From contig NZ_QQBJ01000003.1 in NCBI RefSeq assembly GCF_003347205.1, positions 186,001 to 250,000 of the forward strand: a stretch of 64,000 nt of DNA. The letters are read 5' to 3'. Below the pieces are notes generated by a model, which was not told the origin of the DNA, did no database searches, and saw only the letters and a program-made list of their open reading frames with translations. The stretch comes from Mycolicibacterium moriokaense (GTDB lineage: Bacteria > Actinomycetota > Actinomycetes > Mycobacteriales > Mycobacteriaceae). The translations under genes and the position numbers were made by a program. Each line of letters begins with the position of its first letter. Position 1 is the stretch's first letter. This document shows, one piece after another, positions 1-8,698 of the stretch.

Positions 1-280
1 CGAACTGGGGGCGGACAACATCCGGGTCAACTCCGTGCACCCAACCAACGTCAACACGGCGATGTTCATGAATGACCCCACGATGAAACTGTTCCGCCCC
101 GACCTGCCGAACCCGGGACCAGACGACATCAAAGAAATCGCCCAATTCATGCACACCCTGCCCGTTGGCTGGGTGGAACCCGAAGACGTCGCCAACGCGG
201 TGCTCTTCCTAGCTTCCGACGAGGCCCGCTACATCACCGGAGTGACCTTGTCGGTCGATGCCGGCGGCTGCCTGAAATGA
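1..280 (+). CDS. Mycofactocin-type short-chain dehydrogenase (C-terminal part)
   Basis: Only the last ~92 codons are in the window, read in frame from base 2. The segment [16 protein letters not shown], then a stretch with LFRPDLPNP and the ending [33 protein letters not shown], is the standard SDR tail: substrate loop, helix, and the VDAGG strand that closes the Rossmann fold. The LFRPDL insertion is typical of mycobacterial SDRs that hold their NAD cofactor and are coupled to mycofactocin (family knowledge). The catalytic Tyr-x-x-x-Lys lies outside the window. It would oxidise or reduce an alcohol/carbonyl in the cytoplasm; the substrate is unknown. Confidence 0.85.
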   Translation, partial: ELGADNIRVNSVHPTNVNTAMFMNDPTMKLFRPDLPNPGPDDIKEIAQFMHTLPVGWVEPEDVANAVLFLASDEARYITGVTLSVDAGGCLK

Positions 281-365
281 CCGCGCGCACTACGCACACC
301 GCCGCAGCACACGCAGAGCCCGTGGACACCCAGTCCTCTATGCACCGCAGCTGGAACCGAGCCCG

Positions 366-509
366 ATGCAGTTGAGCTTCGATGCCGAGGTCGAGGCGTT
401 TCGTGACGAGTTCATCGCTTTCCTCGACACCCACACCCCGACCGAGGATGCTGCGCGCGGGCGCCGACTACAAACGAGTTCAGATGTACCCGACTGGGCG
501 CGACGTTGA
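366..509 (+). pseudogene. Truncated acyl-CoA dehydrogenase N-terminus (fadE remnant)
   Basis: An ATG at 366 opens a 47-codon frame beginning MQLSFDAEVEAFRDEFIAFL and ending SSDVPDWARR before TGA. This is the usual first helix and loop of mycobacterial acyl-CoA dehydrogenases, where WARR is normally followed by WQRLLFDNGW and ~330 further residues. Here a stop and unrelated sequence follow at 507-509, and no downstream frame restores the FAD or acyl-CoA domains. It lies 85 bp after the SDR stop on the same strand, so it was probably the next gene of that operon. Being a relic of a deletion or rearrangement is inference; a short functional peptide is unlikely. Confidence 0.6.
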
Positions 510-700
510 GCATCATCGAGGCGCGCGCGACATTGGCCGGCCAGCCATCCTCCGATCGAGCGCTGGCAGCAGCGCCAATGGTCCCTGCCGTCAGGATGGC
601 GACCGTATCGGCGGTTGTACTTCGGGCCCGACCAACTGATACCGCTGCGTGCGCATGCACGACCATGCGTCGTTCATGATGTCAGTGATGCACTCGGCGA

Positions 701-735
701 GCCCGAAATCTGTTTAGCTCCAAACAAATTCGGGC
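701..735. terminator. Hairpin, possible bidirectional terminator
   Basis: GCCCGAA (701-707) pairs with TTCGGGC (729-735), and TGTTT (711-715) with AAACA (722-726), around a six-base loop. No U-tract follows, which is common for mycobacterial terminators. It lies between the plus-strand remnant and the converging minus-strand oxidoreductase. Confidence 0.4.
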
Positions 736-814
736 CGACGCTCACGAACTGATCCGCCCTTCTTGCGAGGAGCGCGGCGACCGTCACCACGAGGCGATCT
801 CCACAACCGTGGTG

Positions 815-1735
815 TCAGGGCACCAGCACGATCTTGCCGTGGGTCCGGCGCTCCTCGAGTTGCCGGTAAGCGGCGCGAACTTCTGCCAGCGGGTACACGT
901 TGGCGATCGGAATCTCGACCGCACCACGCGCGATCAGATCGACGAGTTCACCCAGGACTTGTGCATTGGCGGCTGCGGCGTTGCCCTCCGTCTTGACTCC
1001 GTACTTGGCAGCGTCGGCGAAGTTGATGATGGTGTCGATTCGGTCGACTGCCACACCCAGATCCAGTGCCAGACGGATGTAGTCGGCACCGAAGGTGTCG
1101 ATGAACGCGTCGACCTTGCCGCCGGCGGCCGACCTGACCCGTTCGAGCATCCCGTCCCCGTACGCGACCGGGATGACCCCGTGCCTCGCGAGCCAGTCGT
1201 GGTTAGCCGGACTGGCCAGGCCGATCACCGTGGCACCCTCTTTGACGGCTAGTTGCACCACGATCGATCCGACACCCCCGGCCGCACCCGAGACAACAAC
1301 GGTATCGCCGGCGGTGACAGACACCGCCGCCACGGCCGCGTAGGCGGTAGTGCCGGCGACGAAAAGAGCACCGCCTACCTCCCACGGCACGGTGGCTGGC
1401 CGGCGGACGAGGTCCTTTACCTCAAGAACCACCAAATCCGCGTGGCTGGAACGGTTTTCGGTGAATCCGATGACATCGTCGCCGACGGCGTAGGCCTCGA
1501 CCCCCGGGCCGAGTTCTTCGATCACTCCGGCGATGTCACTGCCTTCGCCGGACGGGAAGGTGGTGGGAAACACCTCCTCGAGCAACCCGTTGCGGATCGA
1601 TGCCTCGCCCGGATTGATGCCCGCGGCCCTCATGGCAACCAGGACCTGACCGGCGGCGGGCACTGGGCGTGGTACCTCGACGAGTTCTAGTACGTCGACA
1701 TCGCCGTACTGTTCGAACTTCACCGCTCGTGGCAT
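815..1735 (-). CDS. NADP-dependent quinone-oxidoreductase-like protein (MDR family)
   Basis: A 306-aa zinc-independent medium-chain dehydrogenase/reductase. The N-terminal GroES-like domain (about 1-120) starts MPRAVKFEQYG and has the GEGSDIAGVIEELGPGV segment. The Rossmann domain follows with the nucleotide motif GAAGGVGSIVVQLA near residues 150-165. It lacks the cysteine cluster of zinc alcohol dehydrogenases. Length is normal for the zeta-crystallin/QOR group, which reduces quinones or enones with NADPH in the cytosol; the real substrate is not predictable. It stands alone, with no operon partners, and its stop is 80 bp from the 701-735 hairpin. Confidence 0.85.
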   Translation of the reverse strand: MPRAVKFEQYGDVDVLELVEVPRPVPAAGQVLVAMRAAGINPGEASIRNGLLEEVFPTTFPSGEGSDIAGVIEELGPGVEAYAVGDDVIGFTENRSSHADLVVLEVKDLVRRPATVPWEVGGALFVAGTTAYAAVAAVSVTAGDTVVVSGAAGGVGSIVVQLAVKEGATVIGLASPANHDWLARHGVIPVAYGDGMLERVRSAAGGKVDAFIDTFGADYIRLALDLGVAVDRIDTIINFADAAKYGVKTEGNAAAANAQVLGELVDLIARGAVEIPIANVYPLAEVRAAYRQLEERRTHGKIVLVP

Positions 1736-2291
1736 CGCGACTCCTTCAGTCGAGACGTTTCAGTATGGCCAAGTCAACTGCAGATCTGCGCACCAAATTC
1801 CTGGGGCGGACAGAACCACGAGTCAGCCCTCACGACGTGCCGGACCGAGCACCGCGTCGACGGCCTTTAGACGGTCTCGATTCGCCCGCGCGACAACTCG
1901 TCGAGGGTGGACTGCATCCCTGCTCGTAAGTGGACGTCGCTTTCCTATCACCGTCGCGCCGGGCCCCGTCTTGCGAGCGATGATCGAGGCTTCGACCGAG
2001 GCCTACGCGCCATCGGTCGCCAGCGCGGCGCCGGCCTGCGTCGGCAGAACCCTGGTTCGAGCGGACCAGCCACTTCCAACCTTTCCCGGTGACTGGTTTG
2101 CACGTTGGGACGAAGGCGTAACGGCGCGCGCTGGTACGCGGTCGAATCCGCGACCGATCCCCTTAACCTTCCTGCGGAAAAAGCACGCCGGCGCGGGCGA
2201 GACCGCATTATTGGGATCGGTAGCCAATCGCCGAGTGTCGACTGTCGTGGACGCGGCGACGAGGGTCGCCGCACGACGACGAGGACTCAAC
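1736..2291. other. 556-bp stretch without a recognisable gene
   Basis: This stretch separates the minus-strand oxidoreductase from the secreted protein at 2292. Frames of 54-108 codons occur on both strands, but none shows a family motif, signal peptide or good ribosome site. An in-frame extension of the 2292 gene to 1971 is open but has no mycobacterial protein character. It probably holds the divergent promoters of the two flanking genes; no clear operator was seen. Confidence 0.4.
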
Positions 2292-2687
2292 ATGAACCCA
2301 TTCGCGCGCGTCACGCTGACGGTCGCCGCTGCCGGCGCCGTGGCGGCCGCAGGACTGGTGCTGGACACCGCCGCCGCTCAGGCCGATCCCTTCCCCGCTC
2401 AGCCGCACAGCTGGTGCCCAGGACAAGCGCTGCCGTTCAGCAACATTCAATGGGACATGAACACATGCCACACCTGGTACATCGTGCCGTTCGGGCAGGG
2501 CAACGTACGGATGGTGGACCTACAGGGCAATGCGCTCGACAGCTTCATCGCCGACGGTCCGGTGGCCCCGATGTTGACGCCGCCGCCCCCACCACCGCCT
2601 CCACCGCCGCACCCGTTCTGCACCCCGCGGGGATCGTTGATCATCATCCCGCCGATCTGCGACGAGATCGGGGTGGATCTGCCCTAG
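2292..2687 (+). CDS. Small secreted proline-rich protein
   Basis: 131 aa. The start at 2292 is chosen because it opens a classical Sec signal peptide: MNPFARVTL, a hydrophobic Ala/Val core to about residue 25, then AAAQADP with a likely AQA-DP cut near residue 32. The mature part has a Cys/Trp-rich N-half (HSWCPGQ, NTCHTWYIV), an uninterrupted run of ten prolines near residue 100, and a C-tail with two more Cys (HPFC, PPICDE). Four Cys in an exported protein suggest two disulfides. Small mycobacterial exported proteins of this design are common but functionally unknown. The protein is unrecognised beyond that and has no operon partners. Confidence 0.75.
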   Translation: MNPFARVTLTVAAAGAVAAAGLVLDTAAAQADPFPAQPHSWCPGQALPFSNIQWDMNTCHTWYIVPFGQGNVRMVDLQGNALDSFIADGPVAPMLTPPPPPPPPPPHPFCTPRGSLIIIPPICDEIGVDLP

Positions 2688-2804
2688 CGGCGGACGCTGG
2701 TTCGCGTGCAGCGCTTTCGGTTGCGAGGAGCTTAAAGGAGTCGAGTTTCCGGGAGAGCCGAACGCTGTCGCGGTTCGATCGTCAAACGTTGGTTGTCAAA
2801 AAAG

Positions 2805-2877
2805 TGGAGCTAAGGGGACTCGAACCCCTGACCCCCACACTGCCAGTGTGGTGCGCTACCAGCTGCGCCATAGCCCC
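2805..2877 (-). tRNA. tRNA-Ala (anticodon GGC)
   Basis: Read on the minus strand this is a 73-nt cloverleaf. The acceptor GGGGCTA pairs with TAGCTCC (one G-T), followed by discriminator A. The D-arm is GCGC...GCGC, the anticodon arm is CCACA-CTGGCAG-TGTGG with anticodon GGC, and the T-arm GGGGT-TCGAGTC-CCC is standard. CCA is not encoded. The anticodon reads GCC/GCT alanine codons, the favoured ones in this GC-rich genome. Confidence 0.97.
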
Positions 2878-2894
2878 TTGAGTTGTGCCCATCG

Positions 2895-2923
2895 AAGTTA
2901 CACCACCTGCAGTAGGCCTTCAA
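2895..2923 (-). promoter_or_regulatory. Promoter of the tRNA-Ala gene
   Basis: On the minus strand TTGAAG (2918-2923) is followed after exactly 17 bases by TAACTT (2895-2900), a good SigA-type promoter. Its -10 box ends 17 bp before the mature tRNA 5' end, giving a short leader. Confidence 0.6.
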
Positions 2924-2932
2924 AACCGCTGG

Positions 2933-4204
2933 TCATGGGACTTCGCCGCCGGCCTCCGGGCCGATCGCACGCATCGGCGTCGGCTGCGCGGGCGGCAGAC
3001 CGCGCGTCTCGGGCGCGAACACCCAGCCCAGCGCGGCCATCAGTAGGATCGCCCCGCTGACCAGGAACGCCGACGCGAACGACGCGTGCTGGGCGATCTG
3101 ACCGACCGCCAGCGAGCCGACGATCGAGCCGAAGTCCGCCATCATCTGGAATGTCGCCACCGCGGTGCCACCGCGCGCCTTGTTGCCGACGATGTCGGCC
3201 ACGGCCGCCTGCTGCGGCGCGACGAAGATCCCCGTCGCCGCCCCCGTCACGAAGGCCGCCGCCAGAAACACCGGCCACGACGTCGTGAAGCCGACCAGCA
3301 CCGTCGACGCCGCCGAGACCGTCAGCCCGACCAGCAGCAGCTTGCGCCGGCCCACTCGGTCCGACAGGTACCCACTCGGAATCACCACGGCGACGTTGCC
3401 GATCGCGAACGTCGCCAACGCCAGCCCCGCGAAACCCGCGCTGTGGCCCAAGCCCTCGACCACGAACAGCGGCACCAGCGCGATCCGCAACCCGAACGCC
3501 GCCCACCCGGTCGCGAAGTTGGAGAACAGCGCGGCGCGATAGGCCCGGTGGGCCAAGACCGCGCGCACCGACACCGTCGGCTCCGAAGACACCTCCGGTG
3601 CCGCCACCGCGGAATTGCGCAGGCTGATGAACACCACCGCAGCGGCGACCAGCAGTGCGGCGCCGTAGATCACGAACGGCGCCGCCAGCCCCAAGCCGAC
3701 CGTCAGGCTGCCCAGCACCGGTCCTCCGACCGAGCCGACCAGAAATCCCGACGAGAACATGCCCGCGACGCGGCCGCGCGCGTCGGGCGGCGAGATCCGG
3801 ATCATCAGGCCCAGCGACGACACCGTGAACATCGCCGACCCCAGGCCGCCCAACGACCGGAAAATCAGCAGCTGCCAGTACGTCTGCGCGAACGCGCACG
3901 CACCTGTCGACAACGCCACGATCAGCAGGCCGGTGATGTAGATCCGCCGCTCCCCCAGCCGCTGCACGAGCAGGCCTGCCGGCGGGGCCGCCACCAGCCG
4001 CATGAGTGCGAACGCCGTGATGACGAACGTCGCCGCGCTGATGCTGACCCCGAAATGCCGCGCGTACTGCGGAAGAACAGGCGCGACCACGCCGTAGCCC
4101 AGCGCCACCACCACGTTGGCGGCAACCAGCAGCCAGACTTCACGCGGCAGCGGTTGCTTCTGTCCGGCCGACGTCGGACAGTCGCCCTCCACTTCCGAGC
4201 TCAC
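2933..4204 (-). CDS. MFS transporter, drug-efflux type
   Basis: A 423-aa membrane protein with twelve predicted hydrophobic segments. Conserved MFS motif A appears between TM8 and TM9 as GYLSDRVGRRK and, degenerate, between TM2 and TM3 as GLLVQRLGERR. SVGGPVLG in TM5 resembles motif C of drug:H+ antiporters, which favours an exporter in the inner membrane. The N-terminal ~20 residues are polar and cytoplasmic. It ends 10 bp before the tRNA promoter and lies 20 bp downstream of the flavin monooxygenase on the same strand, so the two may be cotranscribed. Substrate unknown. Confidence 0.88.
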   Translation of the reverse strand: MSSEVEGDCPTSAGQKQPLPREVWLLVAANVVVALGYGVVAPVLPQYARHFGVSISAATFVITAFALMRLVAAPPAGLLVQRLGERRIYITGLLIVALSTGACAFAQTYWQLLIFRSLGGLGSAMFTVSSLGLMIRISPPDARGRVAGMFSSGFLVGSVGGPVLGSLTVGLGLAAPFVIYGAALLVAAAVVFISLRNSAVAAPEVSSEPTVSVRAVLAHRAYRAALFSNFATGWAAFGLRIALVPLFVVEGLGHSAGFAGLALATFAIGNVAVVIPSGYLSDRVGRRKLLLVGLTVSAASTVLVGFTTSWPVFLAAAFVTGAATGIFVAPQQAAVADIVGNKARGGTAVATFQMMADFGSIVGSLAVGQIAQHASFASAFLVSGAILLMAALGWVFAPETRGLPPAQPTPMRAIGPEAGGEVP

Positions 4205-4224
4205 GGCTCGACTGTATTCATCTC

Positions 4225-5367
4225 TCAGTCGAGCGCCCGCCGCACCTCTGTCGCGATCTGCCGGGCGCCGAATCTCATCAAGCGCAACTGACCGCTGAGA
4301 TCTACCCGGTACCCGTTGAAAAACAATCCCGGGGCCGATGGATGTTGCTCACCACCGCACACCTTCGGCAGCCCTTTGCCGTCGAGCACACCGAGATGAC
4401 CGACCAGCCCCTCCAACCCTCGCCGGTAGCCCGTCGCCGCAATGATCGCGTCGGGACGCAGCCGAGAACCGTCATCCAGCACTACGGCGCCGTCGTCGAA
4501 ACCGACCACCGCAGGCACGATTTCGATGCGTCCGCCCTTCAGTTCCGCAACGAAGCCGTTGTCATACGCCGGCGCCTGCTGGCGTTGCGCAAGATTGGTG
4601 GCCACCCCGAGTGGCGATCGCGCGAGTCCGTACGGGCCCAGGTCGCCGAACATCATTCGCTGGATGAGCCAGGTGACCTGATCTGCCGCCTTGTTCGGGA
4701 CGCGGTTCAGCGCGATGCCCGGGATGTTCACACTCACGCCGAGAAACTTGCGTGCGATGAGATTGGGCACGGTCCGGCAGGCCATCCGGACTCGCTTCGC
4801 GCCGCCCTTCGCGAGGTCGTTGGCGACCTCCGTGCCCGTGGTATTGGGGCCGACGACCAGCACGTCGCGGTCGCGATACGGATCAGGGTTGCGATAGGCG
4901 CTGGAATGGATGAGCGAGCCTGGGAAGCGCTCACTGCCCGGCCATGCGGGCAGGTTCGGTTCGCGGTCGTACCCGGTGGCCACCACAACGAACCGCGCGT
5001 GGAGTGTGTCGCGGTCGGTCTCGACCTGCCAGCCCGCGTTCGTCGGCAGGACTTTGCACACCGGCGTTCGGGACCGAACGCGAATACGGTGGTGCGCGGC
5101 GTAGTCCTCGAGGTAGCGCACCCAATCGTCACGCGTCGGGTACTCGCCGTAGCGTCGCCGGCTTGCGCGATACCCCGGCAGAGTGGACATCCACCCGGGG
5201 GTGTTGAGGCGCAGCGCGTCGTAGCGGCTTCGCCAACTCGCGCCGACCCCGTCGGTGCGTTCCAGGATCGTTACCGAGACACCGGCACGCCCCAGTGTCG
5301 CCGCTGCGGCGAGTCCGGCGGCTCCTGCACCACAGACCAGCACGTCCGGTGAGCCGTTCGAGGTCAT
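4225..5367 (-). CDS. Flavin-containing monooxygenase / NAD(P)-binding flavoprotein
   Basis: 380 aa. GAGAAGLAAAATLG at residues ~13-26 is the FAD dinucleotide fold, followed by GASWRSRYDALRLNTPGW, typical of small FMO/YUCCA-like enzymes. VVGPNTTGTEVANDLA near 170 is the second (NADPH) fold, and IIAATGYRRGLEGL near 310 is the ATG motif. At 380 residues it is shorter than BVMOs and lacks the FxGxxxHxxxW fingerprint, so N/S-oxygenation or an oxidase role is more likely. It is divergent from the HxlR regulator at 5509 and followed by an MFS pump, a typical detoxification set. Confidence 0.85.
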   Translation of the reverse strand: MTSNGSPDVLVCGAGAAGLAAAATLGRAGVSVTILERTDGVGASWRSRYDALRLNTPGWMSTLPGYRASRRRYGEYPTRDDWVRYLEDYAAHHRIRVRSRTPVCKVLPTNAGWQVETDRDTLHARFVVVATGYDREPNLPAWPGSERFPGSLIHSSAYRNPDPYRDRDVLVVGPNTTGTEVANDLAKGGAKRVRMACRTVPNLIARKFLGVSVNIPGIALNRVPNKAADQVTWLIQRMMFGDLGPYGLARSPLGVATNLAQRQQAPAYDNGFVAELKGGRIEIVPAVVGFDDGAVVLDDGSRLRPDAIIAATGYRRGLEGLVGHLGVLDGKGLPKVCGGEQHPSAPGLFFNGYRVDLSGQLRLMRFGARQIATEVRRALD

Positions 5368-5508
5368 GACGAGTCATCCTTCCGGTCCTGAGAACGATGT
5401 GAACAGCATTGGTGCGATTCCGTCGTCTGCCTAGTAACGAATCTGTACTGGTCATTTGCCGACAATGCGGGTCTACTGAGAAGACGATCTCTTGGGAGGC
5501 GCGAGCCG

Positions 5509-6204
5509 ATGTCCGGATATGGACAGTTCTGCCCGGTGGCCAAGGCGATGGAGCTGCTCGACGAGCGCTGGACGATGCTGGTCCTGCGCGAGCTGCTGGC
5601 AGGCAGCACCCACTTCAATGAGCTGCGTCGGGGCGTGCCGAAGATGTCCCCGACGTTGCTGTCGAAGCGGCTCAAGACGCTCGTCCGCGCCGGCGTCGTG
5701 GCGCGCGACGATGTGGACGGCCGCACGTCGTATGCGCTGACGCCCGCCGGAAAGGAACTCGCCGACGTGGTCGATGCGCTCGGCGCATGGGGGGTGCGCT
5801 GGATCGGGGCGCTCGGCGACGAGGATTTCGACCCGCACCTGTTGTTCTGGGACATTCGCCGCACCATCCCGGTGCAGGACTGGCCGCGCGGGCGCACCGC
5901 GGTGACCTTCCATTTCACGGACCTGCCGCCGAAGGCGTCGCGCTGGTGGCTTGTCGTATCGGACGGCGAGACCGACGTATGCGATGCCGATCCCGGCTAC
6001 GACGTCGCGGCGACCGTCGACACCAGCCTGCGCACCCTGACCCAAGTTTGGCGCGGCGACGTGGGGTGGCCGGAGGTCGTGCGAGACGGCCGCGTCATCA
6101 TCTCCGGACCTTCCGGTATCCGGCGCGCCCTTCCGTCGCTGATCGGACAGTCGACACTGTCCGCGGTGCCGCGCCCCATTGCGGCCGCGGAGCTCACGCG
6201 ATGA
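5509..6204 (+). CDS. HxlR-family regulator with SCP2-like C-terminal domain
   Basis: 231 aa. Residues ~6-100 form the HxlR winged helix: [20 protein letters not shown], then [21 protein letters not shown] and the wing [15 protein letters not shown]. The conserved Cys8 is a redox or ligand-sensing position in the family. The C-terminal ~120 residues ([10 protein letters not shown] to the end) resemble an SCP2/sterol-carrier fold, a combination frequent in mycobacteria and likely used to bind a hydrophobic effector. The ATG is preceded by GGGAGG. It is divergent from the flavin monooxygenase, its likely target. Its last 11 bp overlap the convergent pgm stop. Confidence 0.88.
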   Translation: MSGYGQFCPVAKAMELLDERWTMLVLRELLAGSTHFNELRRGVPKMSPTLLSKRLKTLVRAGVVARDDVDGRTSYALTPAGKELADVVDALGAWGVRWIGALGDEDFDPHLLFWDIRRTIPVQDWPRGRTAVTFHFTDLPPKASRWWLVVSDGETDVCDADPGYDVAATVDTSLRTLTQVWRGDVGWPEVVRDGRVIISGPSGIRRALPSLIGQSTLSAVPRPIAAAELTR

Positions 6205-7867
6205 CTTTGTTCACGACCTCTTTGGCCGCTTCCTGCACCTCGGCGAGATGTTCCGGGCCCTTGAACGACTCGGCGTAGATCTTGTAGACATCCTCGGTGC
6301 CCGACGGCCGCGCCGCGAACCACGCGTTCTCCGTCGTCACCTTCAGCCCGCCCAGCGGCGCACCGTTGCCCGGCGCCGTCGTCAGCTTGGCGGTGATCTC
6401 CTCGCCGGCCAGTTCGGTGGCCGTCACCTGCTCCGGCGACAGCTTGGCCAGCCGCGCCTTCTGCTCCCTGTTGGCGGGTGCGTCGATGCGCGCATACGTT
6501 GGCGCGCCGTACTTTTCGGCCAAGGCCCCGTACCGCTGCGACGGCGTCGAGCCGGTGACGGCGAGGATCTCCGACGCCAGCAGCGCGAGGATGATGCCGT
6601 CCTTGTCGGTGGTCCACGTCGACCCGTCGCGGCGAAGGAACGAGGCGCCTGCGCTCTCCTCGCCGCCGAAACCGATTGTGCCGCTGATCAATCCGTCGAC
6701 GAACCACTTGAAGCCCACCGGCACCTCGACCAGTTTACGGCCGAGACCCGCGACCACCCGGTCGATGATCGACGAGCTGACCGCGGTCTTGCCGACGGCC
6801 GTCGAGCCCGGCCACTCCGGACGGTTGGTGTAGAGGTACTCGATGGCCACCGCGAGATAGTGGTTCGGGTTGAGCAGCCCGCCGTCCGGGGTCACCACGC
6901 CGTGGCGGTCGGAGTCGGCGTCGTTGCCGGTCGCGATCTGGTACGAATCGGGGTTGGCCTTCATCGCCCGGAGAAGCGACGCCATCGCATTGGGCGAACT
7001 GCAGTCCATCCGGATCTTGCCGTCGGTGTCCAGCGTCATGAACCGCCACGTCGCGTCGACCAGCGGGTTGACCACCGTCAACTCGAGGTTGTGCCGTTCG
7101 GCGATCGCACCCCAGTAGTCCACGCTCGCCCCGCCCAGCGGATCGGCGCCGACGCGGATCTTCTCCGCGCTGATGGCGTGCACGTCGACGACGTTGGGCA
7201 GGTCGGCGACATAGGCGTCCATGTAGTCGTGCCGCTGCGCGGTACCCAGCGCCCGCGCCAACGGCATCCGCTTCACGTCTTTCAGGCCGCCGCGCAGGAT
7301 CTCGTTCGCCCGGTTGGCGATCACGCCCGTCGCGTCCGTGTCGGCCGGCCCGCCATTGGGCGGGTTGTACTTGAACCCGCCGTCGCGTGGCGGATTGTGC
7401 GACGGGGTGACGACGATGCCGTCGGCCAGATCAGAATCGCGGCCACCCGCACGCGAGGAGGAAGACCGGCCCCGGTTGAACGTCAGGATCGCGTGGCTGA
7501 CGGCAGGCGTCGGCGTGTAGCGGTCGGCCGAGTCGATCATCGTGACGATGTCGTTGGCGGCCAGCACCTCCAGCGCCGACACCCACGCCGGTTCGGACAG
7601 CGCATGGGTGTCACGCCCGATGAACAGCGGGCCCGACGTGCCCTGCGCCTTGCGGTACTCGGCGATGGCCTGCGACGTGGCCAGGATGTGCGCCTCGTTG
7701 AACGCGGCGTCCAGGCTCGACCCGCGGTGACCCGAGGTGCCGAAGGCCACCTGCTGGTCCACGTTGTCGGGATCCGGTTCGACGGTGTAATACGCCGTGA
7801 CCACCTGGGCCACATCGATGAGGTCTTCGGGCAGCGCCGGCTGACCGGCGCGTGGATTGGCGGCCAT
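6194..7867 (-). CDS. pgm: Phosphoglucomutase
   Basis: About 557 aa, interconverting glucose-1-phosphate and glucose-6-phosphate in the cytosol. [13 protein letters not shown] carries the phosphorylated serine at residue ~156. The metal-binding loop DADSDRHG and the sugar-binding loop [10 protein letters not shown] follow in order, and the C-terminal phosphate-binding loop is [17 protein letters not shown]. Size and motifs fit the alpha-D-glucose-specific bacterial Pgm. The start is placed at [16 protein letters not shown] (7867); a frame extension to 7882 adds only MHNRV. The gene is convergent with the HxlR gene and divergent from crcB. Confidence 0.95.
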   Translation of the reverse strand: MAANPRAGQPALPEDLIDVAQVVTAYYTVEPDPDNVDQQVAFGTSGHRGSSLDAAFNEAHILATSQAIAEYRKAQGTSGPLFIGRDTHALSEPAWVSALEVLAANDIVTMIDSADRYTPTPAVSHAILTFNRGRSSSSRAGGRDSDLADGIVVTPSHNPPRDGGFKYNPPNGGPADTDATGVIANRANEILRGGLKDVKRMPLARALGTAQRHDYMDAYVADLPNVVDVHAISAEKIRVGADPLGGASVDYWGAIAERHNLELTVVNPLVDATWRFMTLDTDGKIRMDCSSPNAMASLLRAMKANPDSYQIATGNDADSDRHGVVTPDGGLLNPNHYLAVAIEYLYTNRPEWPGSTAVGKTAVSSSIIDRVVAGLGRKLVEVPVGFKWFVDGLISGTIGFGGEESAGASFLRRDGSTWTTDKDGIILALLASEILAVTGSTPSQRYGALAEKYGAPTYARIDAPANREQKARLAKLSPEQVTATELAGEEITAKLTTAPGNGAPLGGLKVTTENAWFAARPSGTEDVYKIYAESFKGPEHLAEVQEAAKEVVNKVIA

Positions 7868-7926
7868 GACCCGATTGTGCACCGCCGCCGCCCGGGCCGT
7901 ACGCGGGACGGGAGGCTAGACGGCCA

Positions 7927-7940
7927 TACTTTGGCTTGTG
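7927..7940 (+). promoter_or_regulatory. -10 box and leaderless start of crcB
   Basis: TACTTT at 7927-7932 lies five bases before the GTG at 7938 and there is no Shine-Dalgarno sequence. This is the pattern of mycobacterial leaderless mRNAs. The spacing leaves no room for a fluoride riboswitch. Confidence 0.45.
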
Positions 7941-8336
7941 TTTAGTTTCGACGGGCGGGAACTGGCCGCGATCTTCGTCGGCGGCGGCATCGGGACGCTG
8001 GCGCGCGCAGGGGTAGGGACGTTAGCCGCAGACGATCCCGGCCGCTGGCCGTGGCCGACGTTCGTGGCCAACATCGTCGGCGCCTTCCTGTTGGGGTATT
8101 TCGTCACACGTCTGCTCGAGCGTTTGCCGACGTCGAGCTACCGGCGCCCGCTGGTGGGCACCGGGCTGTGCGGCGGCCTGACCACGTTCTCCACCATGCA
8201 GGTCGAGACCATCAAGATGCTCGAGCATCAGCACTACGGCTTGGCCGCCGGCTACACGGTGGCCAGCATCGTCGCGGGACTGGTCGCGGTGTACGTCGCG
8301 ACGGCCATGGTGCGACGGGTGCGGGTGCGCCGATGA
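7938..8336 (+). CDS. crcB: Fluoride channel subunit CrcB/FluC (first copy)
   Basis: 132 aa with four hydrophobic helices. Family marks are [11 protein letters not shown] at the start, [14 protein letters not shown] in helix 2 (the Asn lines the pore) and [15 protein letters not shown] in helix 3, the break with the TTFST Na+/F- site. FluC channels are dual-topology dimers that leak fluoride out of the cytoplasm; Gram-positives often carry two genes forming a heterodimer, as here. GTG start, apparently leaderless. It overlaps the second copy by ATGA. Positively charged loops and the RRVRVRR tail suggest a fixed orientation. Confidence 0.92.
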   Translation: MFSFDGRELAAIFVGGGIGTLARAGVGTLAADDPGRWPWPTFVANIVGAFLLGYFVTRLLERLPTSSYRRPLVGTGLCGGLTTFSTMQVETIKMLEHQHYGLAAGYTVASIVAGLVAVYVATAMVRRVRVRR

Positions 8337-8698
8337 CGGTGGCGGTGTGGGCGGGCGTCATGCTGATCGGCGGAACCGGGGCGGTGCTGCGTTTCCTCGT
8401 CGACCGCGCGGTGTCCAATCGGGTGTCGCGGCCGTTTCCGTTCGGCACCCTGGCGGTCAATCTCAGCGGGGCGTTGCTGCTGGGCTTCGTCGGAGGGCTG
8501 GCGCTCAGCCCGCACCTCGCGCTGCTGGCGGGCACCGCGTTCGTCGGCTCCTACACCACGTTCTCGACGTGGATGCTGGAGACGCAGCGCCTCGGCGAGG
8601 AGCGCCAGGTCGTCTGGGCGTTCGCCAACATCGCGGTGAGCGTGGTCCTCGGCCTGGCCGCAGCGTGGGTGGGTCAGTCGATCGGGGCCGCGCTGTGA
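8333..8698 (+). CDS. crcB: Fluoride channel subunit CrcB/FluC (second copy)
   Basis: 121 aa. ATG at 8333 overlaps the stop of the first copy. [29 protein letters not shown] and [15 protein letters not shown] match the same three FluC segments as its partner, with the pore Asn and TTFST break intact. The short C-tail lacks the basic cluster of the first copy, consistent with an opposite orientation in a heterodimer (inference). Its GTGA overlap with the DUF190 gene indicates translational coupling of all three genes. Confidence 0.92.
   Translation: MTVAVWAGVMLIGGTGAVLRFLVDRAVSNRVSRPFPFGTLAVNLSGALLLGFVGGLALSPHLALLAGTAFVGSYTTFSTWMLETQRLGEERQVVWAFANIAVSVVLGLAAAWVGQSIGAAL

Larger units (their letters stand above)
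281..814. other. Gene-poor stretch with a broken fadE start and a hairpin
   Basis: No intact gene of convincing length is visible between the SDR stop and the end of the minus-strand oxidoreductase. It holds the truncated acyl-CoA dehydrogenase start at 366-509 and a hairpin at 701-735. The remaining open frames have no recognisable family and look like high-GC chance frames. The picture is of a decayed end of a former SDR-fadE operon. Confidence 0.5.

Noticed and set aside
510-660. Continuation of the broken fadE in another frame
   Set aside because: A frame with RWQQRQW-like residues occurs near 565-590, but following residues do not resemble acyl-CoA dehydrogenases, so it is treated as chance.
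2805-2877. tRNA-Ala gene as an integration (att) site of a genomic island
   Set aside because: No direct repeat of the tRNA 3' end, integrase or phage gene was seen in the window.
5368-5508. Possible HxlR operator between the flavin monooxygenase and HxlR gene
   Set aside because: Only a weak imperfect dyad (AGTAAC ... GTACT) was seen; not strong enough to list as a feature.
7868-7937. Fluoride riboswitch upstream of crcB
   Set aside because: The pgm-crcB gap is about 70 bp, the -10 box is five bases before the GTG, and the riboswitch core is not visible.
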